Below are positions 1 to 11,218 of a stretch of DNA of 64,000 bases, one piece after another. Location: assembly GCA_013368445.1 (NCBI GenBank), contig JAACJO010000013.1, positions 868,001-932,000 of the forward strand, in the 5' to 3' direction. This stretch comes from Leucocoprinus leucothites (lineage: Eukaryota > Basidiomycota > Agaricomycetes > Agaricales > Agaricaceae). The translations under genes were made by a program, and so were the position numbers. The notes beneath the pieces are model-generated. The model did not search any database and was not told where the DNA came from. It was given only the letters and a program-made list of their open reading frames with translations. The number at the start of each line of letters is the position of its first letter. Position 1 is the first letter of the stretch.

Positions 1-70
1 TGATGGTGAAACTAGGTGGGTAGTTTTTGGTTAATGCCACGTGGTCGGTCCTCATACATGCTCCCAACAG

Positions 71-3000
71 GTTATATATACCGCCACTATCGTCCAGTCC
101 ACTACTCTCCCTCCTCTCGCTCGGCCCTCGCTGAGGCAGAACTGGTTTACAAGGACGACCATGTCTCTCACTCAGTTTTCGTCACCTTCGACCTCAAGGG
201 GATTGATCATAACCAGCAAACAACCTCTGCAAGCGTTATAAATCTACGAGCACTTATAGCCAACAAGGAGCCTGTAAAACTATTGGTTTGGACGACGACA
301 CCATGGACGCTGACGGCCAACATGGGTATTGCCGTTAATCCTGAGCTGCAGTACGCTGCTGTTCGCGCAACCGATGGGGTGTTTGTTGTCTGCCGGGAGC
401 GATTAGAAGCGCTAGGACAGATCATCGGCCAGTATACTGTCGTCTGTGAGCTGATGGGTATGTTGACTCGCCTCATTCTCAGTATCAGTATCTCACACTC
501 GTGACAGGTTCCGACCTTGTGGGCGGAATATATCAGCCCATCTTCTCTTCGCTTGTTGACCAAGCTCAAATGAGGATCATTGCAGCCTCGCATGTCACCT
601 CAGAATCTGGAACCGGTCTCGTTCATTGTGCACCCGCACATGGTGCAGAGGATTACCATGCATTCCAAAGTCTAAACCTCCTTTCTAATCCCGAGAGCAT
701 GGTGTGTCATGTTGACGGGGAGGGAAGATTCACCGACGGGGTGGTCAACGTGCTCGGAAAGGATGTGGCAACAAGCGTGCAAGGAAAAGAAGTGCTCAAC
801 GATGGTTCAAAGGCCATTGTTGACGTGCTCAGGAGCCTAGGACGGTTAGTCAAAATTCAGCGGATCAAGCACCGGTATCCGTACGATTGGAAGACAGACA
901 AACCCATTATAGTCACGTACGTGAATGCATACAGAGCTTCGGATCCTACTCTAACAGTAGGATTAGTGCTACATCCCAGTGGTTCGCCAATCTCGACAGT
1001 ATCAAACAAGCAGCCTCAGATGCAATGAGAGAAGTTCAATTCTGGCCACCACAATGTATGCGCAGCCCAAGTTCATCCTCAATCCGTTATTCACTCTTAC
1101 GCTTTCAGCCCGAAACCGCCTTACATCATTCATCCGCTCACGCTCCGAATGGTGTATATCCCGGCAACGCGTCTGGGGCGTTCCTATCCCCGCTATACAC
1201 CACGTAGCCACAGATCAAGCACATCTTGATGAAGACACTCTCAATCATATCCTACCCATCCTAGAAAAGAAGGGCATGGTCTACTGGTGGTCAGGACCTA
1301 TTGAGGAGTTTCTCCCACCAAAATTGGCTGCTATGTCATCGGATACTTCTCCCATCAGTGAGCAGTGGAGGAAGAGTACTGATACCATGGACGTTTGGTT
1401 TGACTCTGGAACATCATGGACCATGCTCAAAGATGTCCAAGCGATGAAAGAGAAGGAGGGCGCTAACAATGGTCGTAGCACCTCTTTTCCAGCAGACGTT
1501 TGTCTCGAAGGTTCAGATCAACATCGAGGATGGTTCCAGTCTCAACTTCTCACGAAATGCGGTAGTCAACCGCTCTCTCCTAATGCCCCCATCGGTAGCC
1601 CCTACCATCACCTTATCACTCATGGAATGGTTCTTGACGAGAAGGGCAAGAAGATGAGCAAGTCGCTAGGAAATATCATCAGTCCAATGACGGTCATTCA
1701 TGGAGGCAAGGATAAGAAGAAAGATCCGGCTTATGGGACTGATCTTCTTCGGTTGTGGGCCGCAACGGTGGAACATGGTGGTGATATGTCTATTGGATCG
1801 AAGGTGTTGAGCCAGACTGCGGAAAAGTTGCGGAAGATTAGGAATACAACGAGGTTCATACTTGGGAATATTCAGGATGGAAAGGTGTTTGAGGGTATTG
1901 AAAGGGTAGAGAGGAAAGATTTAGGACCAGTAAGTGAATGTTCATGCGCCTATTCGTTACTTTATTCCGCGATATTCATGGACGTGGTAGATGGAAAAAT
2001 ACGTGATGCACGAGCTGTATGCACTCCAGCAAGCAGCGCTGGACTGCAATGACGTGGACCGCCCCAACAACCCCTATGCTTTTGACTTTGCTAGAGGTAG
2101 GAGGCCTTCATTTGTCCCGTATCCGCCTTAAAGCTCACTTCATACTACAGTCATGAATTCCCTTGTGTACTTTGCCAATGTCACTCTCTCCTCGTTCTAC
2201 CTTGATATTAGAAAAGACTGTCTTTACGGTGACTCTATCAATAGTATTGAGCGCCGGGGTGTTCTTACTGTACTCGAGAAGGTACGCCTATTGTCCCCTC
2301 TTAGAATACCATTTCCATTAAATCTGGGGCCTCCTAGATATTGGACACTATGATAGCGATCTACTCACCCGTACTTCCACATCTCGCAGAGGAAGTACAT
2401 GCGATTCGATACCCTGGAACCGAGAAATCATTTTTCATGAGTCATTGGCAGCCATTGGTGCGCCCTCCTTCCTTCTCGTCCAGTATCCCCTAGAGCTGAC
2501 CCTTCTTCTATGTTACATCATAACAAGACCGAAGAATGGTATGACCTCAAGTCTAAGAGAGAGATGGACGCTCTTCTCGACCTTAGGACTCACGTTCTGG
2601 GCTTACTCGAGCAGGCTCGCACAGACAAGTATGTCACCGGAAGATCTTGAGATTTGTCTGTTGATGCCCGTAACTCTACGAACACTAGACACATAAAATC
2701 GTCTCTCGAAGCCGAGGTCGACATTATTATACCTCAAGAGCTTACAAGCGAAATCAATACTGCTCTTCCAGATGACACTAGGGACAAAAACGAGGATCGT
2801 GTCGCATTCATACCATTATTGCTACAAAATGGTTCGTCCCTGCCCATTTCCCATTTGCTGCCACTGCGTTTATTCAGCTGACACTATAATTCAGAATCTT
2901 GCTTAAAAACACTGTTTATAACCTCCCAGGCTCGCATCTGCAGCGAGGGAGCACCTGGAATCAAAACGAAGTCTGAATGGGACTATACGGAACCTTTAGT

Positions 3001-3229
3001 CGTTCCTGGTATGCTGTGTAGCCTGTCTGCGTATCGGTCGCTGACGGGTAATGATAATACAGGTCAAGATGATCCGGAAAAAATGATTCACGTTCGCGTA
3101 CGACCCGCCACGAGACAAAAGTGTCCTCGATGCTGGACTTTTGCGAGGGAGAAAGAGGAGGACTTGTGTCAGCGGTGTGAGGAAGTCGTGGAATGTGATC
3201 GGTTACTCCCCAACCACGGACGAGTTTGA
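71..3229 (+). CDS. ISM1: Isoleucyl-tRNA synthetase, mitochondrial type (3' part)
   Basis: Class I aminoacyl-tRNA synthetase that charges tRNA-Ile, probably in the mitochondrion. The window starts inside the gene; the HIGH-motif region lies upstream. An exon opens after the acceptor at 68-70 with PVHYSPSSRSALAEAEL, typical of IleRS. Conserved blocks follow through short introns: editing-domain text (VWTTTPWTLTANMGIAV, SGTGLVHCAPAHG), WCISRQRVWGVPIP, DVWFDSGTSW, the KMSKS loop at about 1651-1665, and the anticodon-binding block NSLVYFANVTLSSFYLDI near 2155. The C-terminus carries the four-cysteine zinc motif CPRCW...CQRC at about 3120-3185, which bacterial and mitochondrial IleRS have and cytosolic IleRS lack. 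At least eight introns are needed, for example 458-507, 918-962 and about 3009-3061. I saw no clear lesion. The mitochondrial assignment is inferred from family type, because the N-terminal presequence is not in the window. Confidence 0.9.
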
Positions 3230-3258
3230 AACAAAACCGTTGTAGAAAGTAATTAATA

Positions 3259-4188
3259 CAGTCGACTCTGCCTTAACCCATACCTGTCATAACCCATACT
3301 CTGTAATACCCCATAGGATTTTGCTTCCACAAAGTTGGTTCGCAGAGATTTAAGCGTAAAAACCCATAACTCTCCCATACCCCCTAACCCATAGGTTTTG
3401 GGAGGATAAATCCCATAGCGCCGGTACCATATATAGTAAGGGACCATATTTGGAGTGCAATATTTGAGCGCTTAGCCTTCGGGCCGTTTGGAAGTTGAAT
3501 TGAGGTGAAGGAATTGAACCAATTTTGAGAGTAGAGACCTAGTCTACATCTCTGCTATGTCTTGTCCTTCTCTTACTGGGGCTCTCGAAAAGGGACTCAC
3601 TAAACTTGAACACCAAATTGGTCCTCGCAAAATACTTCTCGAAAAGAAGCTGTGAGTTTGATAGATCCTTCGACACAGGTGGAGAAAGAGGGGGGTCATC
3701 TTGATGAATGAAGGGGCGGAAGAGAAATCTACACAGCCGTCATGGAATCACACAAGCAACAAGAGATGATTGAACTTAATGGTGGCAATGACGGACCTGA
3801 TGAAAATACAAAGAGCCCAGACCCACCACCAATTCATCGAAAGGATCTTCTAGAGGCCTTATCTTTGCTAAAATGAGGTACTTCGCCACTACTAGTAGTA
3901 GTCAACCTTTTGCTCGCAAGATGGAACAGCTTTTGGTGTCCTTTAACTACCAACTCCGCTTAGAAAGACTACGACTTCAAAGGTTACTCATTTTGACGAT
4001 CACTCCCTGGCGAGGAGTCGAACAAGCCACCAACAACGTCTTTCAGCCTTTACAATAGTCAGAATATTTTATACAATTTTTAATTATTTTTAAATCGAAT
4101 TTATTGATCTTTCTCATAACCCATACTCCATGAAAACCCATAGGCCGGAGCTTCCACGAACTGCTATGGGTTAAGGCAGAGTCAACTG
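3259..4188. mobile_element. pogo/Tigger-like DNA transposon, deleted derivative (930 bp)
   Basis: Both ends carry a terminal inverted repeat of about 24 bp beginning CAGT(C/T)GACTCTGCC and running into TTAACCCATA, with one mismatch. TA dinucleotides flank the element at 3257-3258 and 4189-4190. TA duplication and CAGT ends are typical of the pogo/Tigger branch of Tc1/mariner elements. Degenerate copies of an AACCCATA motif recur just inside both ends (3275-3440 and 4100-4170), as subterminal repeats do. Only the end of a transposase remains inside. It sits between the IleRS stop codon and an F-box gene. Confidence 0.8.
3720..4010 (+). pseudogene. Relic of the C-terminus of a pogo/Tigger-type transposase
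   Basis: Inside the 930 bp TIR element the plus strand reads, with one frameshift near 3870, an acidic-proline stretch (NGGNDGPDENTKSPDPPP), then a leucine-rich segment LLEALSLLK, then RYFATTSSSQPFARKMEQLL and a basic LRLERLRLQ tail. This order (acidic linker, short helical segment, FAR-x-LE box, basic C-terminal helix) resembles the C-terminal tail of fungal Tigger-type transposases as I know them. The DDE catalytic core and the DNA-binding domain are absent, so this copy cannot make transposase. The family call rests on both the TIRs and this tail. Confidence 0.55.
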
Positions 4189-4190
4189 TA

Positions 4191-4517
4191 CATAGAGTAT
4201 AGATGGTGGAAAGAGGTCCTAATTTAATCGTCAATTATATACTTTTATTGACCCGTTTCGCACGAGAAGTGAGAAAATATCCGATTGGTCCATTGACCAG
4301 TTCTAGTAATGGCAAGTGCTCGTGATTCCTCCCACTCACCACCGCTGAAGCCCACTCGAGCCGATCCTGCCTCTTTACCCTCCTGAGTGCTCAAAACGTT
4401 GCCACTAGCCACCCTCTGAAGCAGGGTGAGCTTGACAGTTGCTAACCCCACCCAGGCACATCCGTAAGTCGGACTGGGTATGGAGCTATAATGACGAGTT
4501 CAAAGCTTTCACCTTAG
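4191..4517. other. Intergenic, upstream of the F-box gene
   Basis: No gene or repeat is recognised. The stretch presumably holds the F-box promoter; I see no clear TATA box or other site. Confidence 0.4.
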
Positions 4518-6119
4518 ATGTTTCCCCTAGACCCGTGCTCACACTGCGGTTTAAAACCAAAAGCCAGTCGACCCTCATTACTTGAAGACGAAGTTTTAGT
4601 TTTAACGGAAGAGATACGTCAAATCGATGCAGCCATCCTCCGCCTCAAGGAATACAAGGCAGTCGTGTCCGCCAGGTTGAATGCTATACGGTCGTCAATT
4701 AATTGCCTACCAGACGGGATCTTATCCAGCATTTTTGGATTTGCATCCAGCTTGGACCTTCCGCCTCGTATCGTTTCAGCGGAAAATCCCAGTCTGATAG
4801 ATCATACTTTTTCACGTCCCACCCAACAATATTTCCCCCTCCTTGTCCTTGGTGCAATTTGCTCTCGTTGGCGTCGGGTAGCCTGGTCGACTACGAGTCT
4901 ATGGTCACGCCTAGACTTGGACGTCACCTTTGATGGACCTTGGACTGAGGAGATCTCCCTCCCGCGCTTTTATTTCACGAATTCTCAAACTCAAGCTATG
5001 ACTGTCTCGGTCGATTGCAGGAAATTTCAACAATCAATTTTCGCTTGCGTAGAACCATACGAGGAGCCAGGAAACCAGGGCTCGTATGCAGAGGAGTTGG
5101 AGCCTCTTCGGGACCTCATTTTCGTTGAACATGCTTCCAGAATCACACGATTGATACTTGATTGCCCACCACCCGAGTGGCTGCCATTCCTCTCCGACGC
5201 GTTCAATACGCTCGAGAGTGTGGAATTTGGCTGGCCGCTTGCAGACAATATTCTTCCCGACCACTCTATTTCACTAAGAAACCTCCCTTGTCTTAAACAG
5301 GTCACCATCAGACAAGTAGCCGTGAACATTGAGCTGCCTTGGGACACAGTCACGGATCTCAAAGTACACACTATCAGTGTTGAGCTAGCCTGCCAACTCC
5401 TCATATCTTGCCCAAACCTCATCAATTTCGGTGCCTACAATCTAAGAGGCACACTACCCCAAGATCTGATTTGGCCTCCTGCCAATGACCAGGTCGTATC
5501 TCTTCGCCATTTGCAGGTATTTGAATGGGAGCGGATATCCGACTCTCGGGATGCTCATGTTTTCTATCTTCTCGACTTCCCCGCTCTCCGACATCTCTAT
5601 TGGTGGCATAAAGAATATAGTCCAGGGAGCTATAACGAAGAACAGGACTCTGCTATCAGCTCCTTCTTCTCGAGATTGCCAGCTTCTCAGGTCCACTTAC
5701 ATCTATGCGGTTTTGGCAATATCTACGGTTACGAGATGGAAGATCGTTTATCTACGATTCTTGATAATACACCACGACTCAAACAGCTCAGTCTAGTAGA
5801 CAGATACTTCAGGACCAATACTACAGGTGTACTTGCCCACATGATGAAGAACGCACGGAAGGGAGGTCGATCGATGCTACCTGACCTTGAAGCACTCGCT
5901 GTTGAAATAACGCACGGAAATTCAATGGGGGATATTTTCTTGCAGCTTGTGAAAGAAAGAAGGGCTTCTGGGGCGAGTCGGTTTAGATTGGAGGTGCCTG
6001 CTTGCGTGGTGCCTTCTGAGTGGGCACCATATATTCATGCGAGTCTCCAGAACATGGTCCAAGAAGGCTTTCAATTGGAGTTCCTTGTAGATGGAAGACT
6101 GGTTCCTTGGTTATCTTGA
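4518..6119 (+). CDS. F-box protein of the agaricomycete expanded family
   Basis: Single-exon gene of 533 residues. F-box proteins link substrates to the SCF ubiquitin ligase through Skp1. The protein opens with a cysteine/histidine pair (PCSHCGLKP), then a helical segment (residues about 25-60, EIRQIDAAILRLKEYKAVV) that is usual just before the F-box in basidiomycete members. The F-box follows at about 62-125: SINCLPDGILSSIFGFAS, then LVLGAICSRWRRVAWSTTSLWSRLDLD. The rest is leucine-rich and LRR-like (LEVPACV, LKQLSLVDRYF), without a recognisable enzymatic domain. The start is the first ATG in frame and sits directly before the conserved cysteine motif. The frame is open throughout, so the gene looks intact. 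The target is unknown; such families are large and variable. Confidence 0.85.
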   Translation: MFPLDPCSHCGLKPKASRPSLLEDEVLVLTEEIRQIDAAILRLKEYKAVVSARLNAIRSSINCLPDGILSSIFGFASSLDLPPRIVSAENPSLIDHTFSRPTQQYFPLLVLGAICSRWRRVAWSTTSLWSRLDLDVTFDGPWTEEISLPRFYFTNSQTQAMTVSVDCRKFQQSIFACVEPYEEPGNQGSYAEELEPLRDLIFVEHASRITRLILDCPPPEWLPFLSDAFNTLESVEFGWPLADNILPDHSISLRNLPCLKQVTIRQVAVNIELPWDTVTDLKVHTISVELACQLLISCPNLINFGAYNLRGTLPQDLIWPPANDQVVSLRHLQVFEWERISDSRDAHVFYLLDFPALRHLYWWHKEYSPGSYNEEQDSAISSFFSRLPASQVHLHLCGFGNIYGYEMEDRLSTILDNTPRLKQLSLVDRYFRTNTTGVLAHMMKNARKGGRSMLPDLEALAVEITHGNSMGDIFLQLVKERRASGASRFRLEVPACVVPSEWAPYIHASLQNMVQEGFQLEFLVDGRLVPWLS

Positions 6120-6741
6120 TGCTCAAGATGCTGGAAGGGAACAATCCAGAAGGCTCGTTGATGTTCTATTCTCTCAATAGCCGTTATAATGACACGACTT
6201 CTAGCTCCTACTGTTGGGACTTCAGACAGTGCCAGTATTACCGGTTAACTCAAGTCGTTCCTCTTCCCTTGCCTAGGACCTCAAATCATACGAGGCGGGT
6301 GCCCCATCACCGCTTACGCGAGCCACTGTCCAAGAACTTTTTCTTCGGTCTCATCCTTTGAGCCCAAATATATTGTTTCTGTTATTGTAACCAGTTCGTG
6401 ATAGCTCGCATTTTGAAAATTCTTTCGTTGTTATGTATGCGGGTAATTTTGGCCATAGCTATCAATTAGGCCGTGATCCATGGCTCTTAGTAGCATTGCT
6501 TGTGGTCAGATATTTCACATATCGTAGCTCGCCAGCTAGTTAACTCAGATTATTTATTCGCAGCAGTCTACTCCAACTTCCAAGAGTCAGCACTAGTGAG
6601 CACCCTGGACCTGTCATTGCCTCTGGCACACAGAATTTTATTGACAGCTGCTCCCACCCAGAATACTACATACGCCAATAATAGAGATAATGCACCTGTG
6701 TTGGATCGTTCAATCTAGATGCCCCTGTTGAGCGCTGAACG
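6120..6741. other. Intergenic, 3' of the F-box gene
   Basis: No coding region with recognisable similarity. AT-rich stretches near 6370-6440 may hold the polyadenylation region of the F-box gene. Confidence 0.4.
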
Positions 6742-6905
6742 CTGAGCCCGTGCTCACGCTGCGGCTTTCAGCCCACACTGTTGAATTCGTCTCCGTCCTT
6801 CAAGATGAAGTTCTCCGCTTGATGGTAGACATGCATTAGATTTGTAACTCGATTGGAACAGGACTGTTGCCCCCGTTGAGATAGCATCAGGCATCTTCTA
6901 AAGTT
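6742..6905 (+). pseudogene. 5' fragment of a second F-box gene (relic)
   Basis: The text at about 6745-6815 (CCCGTGCTCACGCTGCGG..., ending in AAGATGAAGTTCTCCG) resembles the start of the intact F-box gene at 4529-4600 (CCCGTGCTCACACTGCGG... GAAGACGAAGTTTTAG). About 80 bp on, a frame reads APVEIASGIF, close to the F-box opening LP-x-EI-x-x-IF. Stops and indels interrupt it and nothing downstream matches the rest of the family. It is probably a truncated duplicate. The similarity is short, so confidence is limited. Confidence 0.4.
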
Positions 6906-7310
6906 TAATGAGTGGATTCAGAATACGGACGGCTCCAGATTCAGTTAGATTAATCTTCTGCGGCTCGAACGAGTTTTGCGAGGAAAACGCAACAATTGTG
7001 CATGGTAAATCTGAATGAGAAGATGGCACTGCACCTCACAAACTATTGCGGTGTCAATCGGGACAAACTGTTGGTCAGATGTTGCCTCATCCATTGGGAA
7101 AAGAAGGGCATGTAACGATCGCAACCATTATATCGCACTCCATCCCAATGACGGTTCACCCAGACGTACGTGACACATCGAGGCAAGCACGAGTCAGGCT
7201 ATAAACCACTTGACTCAATGCGGAGGCACTGTTACCTGTCCCCTAACACATTGGCATCGGATAATCCCCTGTCTTCGGACCCATCATAATCAACCAATAC
7301 CTCACCATCC
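6906..7310. other. Intergenic, upstream of GTPase gene A
   Basis: No recognisable gene. In-frame stops precede the ATG chosen for GTPase A. Confidence 0.35.
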
Positions 7311-8330
7311 ATGACCATATCGGAGGGACTAAATTTCGACGATATTGACCAGGTAATGCCTGTTAGTGCTCGCGATCTAGACGATAGCGACATGATAGTA
7401 GCGTAAGTTATGTTGAGACCGAACAAAAATTGCCCACCCTCTGACTCGCCTGTCTAGTCTCATGGGAGCAACAGGTACAGGCAAAAGCACGGTGAGTAAT
7501 ATTGACTTGTATTTCTATGCCATAATAACCTGATCGTACCGGCACGTAGTTCGTACAAACGGTCGCAGGTGACCGCTTCCAGACCGAAGAAATAGGACAT
7601 CAGCTACGTTCAGCTACAAGTGATGTACAAGCCCTACGGATCACGTTCAAGTGTGGTGACAACAGAAACCTGGTACTCGTCGATACCCCCGGTTTTGATG
7701 ACACACACAAAACCGACTTTCAAATCCTGGAGGCAATTGTACGGTGGCTTAATAATGCGTGCGTGATCCGAAAAATTCTGATTCCTCTGCTCAATCCATC
7801 CTACTAGGAGAACTAAGAATTCCGGAAGATATGGTCTCCTGCGGAAAATTTCCGGAATTCTTTTTCTGCACCGTATCACAGACATCCGCGTGCGGGGAAG
7901 TGTTACCAAGAATCTCATCTTATTTCAGAAACTTTGCGGAGAGGATTTTTACAGCAGAGTTATCCTCACCACGACAATGTGGCCCGATAAGGATGATCCC
8001 TCTTATGATTGTATGGATGAAATCGACTGCTGGGCTCGCGAAGAGGACCTTAAGAAAAAGTTTTGGAAGTCAATGATCGACACTGGCTCCAAGGTTCAAC
8101 GTTTTACTGGAACCTCAGAGTCAGCCCAAGAAATCATCAATGTAATTGTCAGTAGAAATTACAAGGACCAGGAGCTTCCAGAGATGCAGATTCAGAAGGA
8201 AATTGGGCGGGAATCTAAATCTCTGTTGGACACTCGGGTAGGGCAGTACCTTAGCCGTCTATTAAAGTTTGGAAACCACATGCCCAAACATGCACCTGCG
8301 ACGAAGCGTATGCATGGGGGTAATTGGTAG
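7311..8330 (+). CDS. AIG1/GIMAP-like GTPase, copy A
   Basis: P-loop GTPase of the AIG1/GIMAP-like class that is common in Agaricomycetes; the cellular role is unknown. Exons 7311-7402, 7458-7491, 7550-7758 and 7808-8330 total 858 nt, giving 285 residues. Exon 1 ends DLDDSDMIVA, the family's lead-in to the G domain. The P-loop GATGTGKST is cut by an intron right after the Thr codon, as in the other copies. G3 is DTPGFDDT. The shared block SGILFLHRITDIRVRGS follows, then TTTMW, the conserved motif at the place where G4 is expected. The tail is shorter than in copies E and F and diverges after about residue 265, so the C-terminal coiled coil is largely lost. The start is the first ATG after an in-frame stop. 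Confidence 0.78.
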
Positions 8331-9569
8331 GTCTCAATTATACTTTCGATCACGAAGAGCCTCACTAATGCAACTCAGATGAAGGGAAAGCTGACTCGAA
8401 ATGTCTTTAGTTAGTGAATATGTGACCTTAGGTGACCTGTACCATAGTGGCATGTTTGTAGGAATATATTGAGCAAACATGCCTGTGTATTCTATTGACC
8501 ACACCTACTACAGCCTACAAGCTCATATGCAAGTTGCCTGCTGAGGCTGAAATTTCCAACATGTTACTGTGACCACCTTAGTCACCGACGCAGTCCAATC
8601 CTGGCACAAGACATCCGCCTGTGGAGGCCAACTTGAATGCTCAAACTGGTTTCAGACCTACAAATCACATTGCTCTTCCGGAGTGGCCTCTGGCTTAAAT
8701 ATGGGCCTCTCTCTTCGATCGTGCCGCTAAGCTTCCTACTGCATTCACGAGCTTCGATTCGACCCAGTACAGCATGGTGGGCTCATGTTTTCCACCTGGA
8801 CCCGGGTGGAGCTAAGAGGTGCGATCTTCATCAAGGATAATAGATAGTATGTGACCAGCTGCAAGATACCTATTCAAGTTCCCGTCATGAAGAGATATAC
8901 CATTAGCGAAGTCACGCCCTTCGGAGGAATTAGGGGACTCCGAATAGAGAAAAGTGCTCAATCATGGGCTACATCCGCCTGGCTTTCGTGATAATCGCTG
9001 TTAGAGTCAGGGCCTCAAGACTGCATTCCGTCTGACTTATAGGGTCCAGCTTAATATATATCATCCAGCGAAACCGCAGAGCTCCTTAGAGGCTTGGCTA
9101 TCATAGGGCGAGCACTGGCACTGGCACGAGGTGGCAGCATGTTTCTGCCACGGCGACCATTACAGAAGTAGGTGCTATCTTACTTCTTCGGGAGATGCGG
9201 TCTTCAACTGTCCCACCTGAGTTGGTGCTCGAGCCTGTCAAGTTACCAGTCCTGAAACCCTGAATAATACGGGGCCCGAACTTCCTTGTCTCGTTTCGTC
9301 TCAACAATCGGTGTTTCACCGAAGCACAGCGCAAGCGTGCTATCAGGACAAAACGTGTCGATCAATGAGATCAACGGTCGCCTATACCACGCGGGGGCAG
9401 GAGAAGGAAACTTCACACCCCGTCGAGTCATTCGTGTCACTGCATGATATGGCCTCGTGGGGTCCACCCACCTAGGCCGGTGCGACACTAATAGTGGACT
9501 GACTCATAAACAATAAATGTCCCATCTCAGCCGCGTTGTTCACTTTGTACATCGGAAAACTAGTAAATC
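8331..9569. other. Intergenic, between GTPases A and B
   Basis: About 1.2 kb in which I recognise no gene, RNA or mobile element. Short open frames here lack family features and are treated as chance. Confidence 0.4.
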
Positions 9570-10745
9570 ATGGCAACAAAGGTCAACGCTACTCGAGGCG
9601 TCAAGAGCGATGATATCATTATCGCGTACGTTGATTTCCTCTGACAGTTCTTGTGTTTCTTGTAGGCTGACGTCTCTGCATAGGTTCATGGGCCCGACAG
9701 GGTCGGGAAAGAGCTTCGTGAGCTCTTTGGAACGATAGCTAATGGCGGGCGGAAGCTTATGCACTACTTTCTCTAGTTCATCGACCTCCTCACAGGCCAA
9801 TCAGGACAACGTGCTAAGAAGTCCTTGGAGTCCGCTACGCAGGGTATTGAAGCCACTCGGATGCCCCTTCCTCGACATCCAGAGAGAAATATTGTCTTGG
9901 TTGATACTCCCGGCTTCGACGACACCGAAAGGTCCGATATGGAAATCCTGAGCATGGTCAGTGATTGGCTGAAGAAGACGTAAGCCTCATTTTTCCACTC
10001 TAATATTGGTAGGCTGAACCGTCAAAAACAGATATGAGAAGGATGTCAAGCTAAGCGGTCTCATCTACTTGCATTGCATCAAAGAGAACCGCATGGCTGG
10101 CACAACATACAAGAATCTTCGCATGTTCGGAGAACTGTGTGGCGATATGGCGATGGATCAGGTCGTACTAGTTACAACTATGTGGCGAAAGGTCGCACAG
10201 AACGTTGGTGAAGCCAGGGAGAAGGAACTCAAAGACGTCTTCTGGAAGCCTCTCACTGACAGAGGCTCTTACGTCGACCGCCTGCTCGAGGCCACTTCTA
10301 AAGATGCATGGCGAGTTGTGAACGCTCTAGTTAAGAAGCGGCTGGAGAAGGAGAAGGAAGGAAAGATCGTTTTGTTACAAGAGGAGCTTGTTGACAAGAA
10401 AATCGCGCTCAACGAGACTCACGCTGGCCAAGCGCTGTATACCGATCTTCAACGGAAGCTACGGGAACAGAAAGAGGAGATGAAGTCGCTGATTGCGCAT
10501 TTGGGAAAGTCAGACGATCCACGTCTGAAAAAGCAGTTACAGGAAGAATATGACAAATTACAGCGAGATTTCGACCAGACTTTCAAAGAAGCGGAGACCT
10601 TGAAACGCTCTCTTTTCAAGAGACTTTTCTCGTTCATTCTTCGGAAGAAAACTACAGCAGTATGTCGTTCTGTTCCTTTCAATGATCGAATTTTACCAAC
10701 GTTTGATTGTAGAAAGCAATCGAGGTGCCGCCTCTAAACGGTTGA
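9570..10745 (+). CDS. AIG1/GIMAP-like GTPase with C-terminal coiled coil, copy B
   Basis: Five exons (9570-9625, 9684-9717, 9777-9979, 10032-10659, 10713-10745) sum to 954 nt, 317 residues. The short N-terminus MATKVNATRGVKSDDIIIA leads into FMGPTGSGKSF (P-loop, with Phe where other copies have Thr), then FIDLLTGQSGQRAKKSLES, G3 DTPGFDDT, LSGLIYLHCIKENRM and VTTMW. The C-terminal third is charged and helical (LREQKEEMKSLIAHLGKS, LQRDFDQTFKEAETLKRSL), a likely coiled coil, then a basic stretch and the last exon KAIEVPPLNG. Copy D on the opposite strand at 49.5-50.7 kb is its closest relative and has the same five-exon plan. No lesion is visible, so it is probably functional. Target and membrane association are unknown. 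Confidence 0.82.
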
Positions 10746-11218
10746 GGCTCCTGGTTGTCTACTCTATACTTGTACAACATACGTACGTTCTTACATAGCT
10801 ATTACTTTAAATGTGATGCTTCCTGCATGCTTGTCAATGCAGTGCGCTCGAGAATGAGAATGGGTAATACAAGTAGGATGAAACCAAAGCTGAGGGATCC
10901 ACGCCTTGTGCTCTGTGGCCTGGAAATGACTCCCGTGTTGACGCAACATAAACAAAGAACGGTTTGGGAGCTTTGAGACCGCCCTCGAGCCCAAGTCAGA
11001 CCCTGGTCAAAACGACGGGCTTAACAATGACTGCAAACTCCTTGAGTGTGTAGGCGAAACATGGCAATCAGCTAACAAAACACTGAGAGAACAGGTTACG
11101 GACGCTTTCAATCTCAAGGTCAGCTCAGCAATAGAAGTCGATATTGAGCATGTTTCTCGACTCCAACTCGAAAATGGTATATGTTACATGGCGACTCGGC
11201 CTAAGATGTGGTATTATC
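10746..11218. other. Intergenic, between GTPase B and the NmrA-like gene
   Basis: A plus-strand frame is open at about 11010-11170 but shows no recognised domain. Convergent 3' ends are expected here. Confidence 0.35.

Noticed and set aside
3275..3440. Repeated AACCCATA units as telomere-like or satellite DNA
   Set aside because: They are irregular, occur only inside the ends of a TIR-bounded element, and fit subterminal repeats of a pogo-like transposon.
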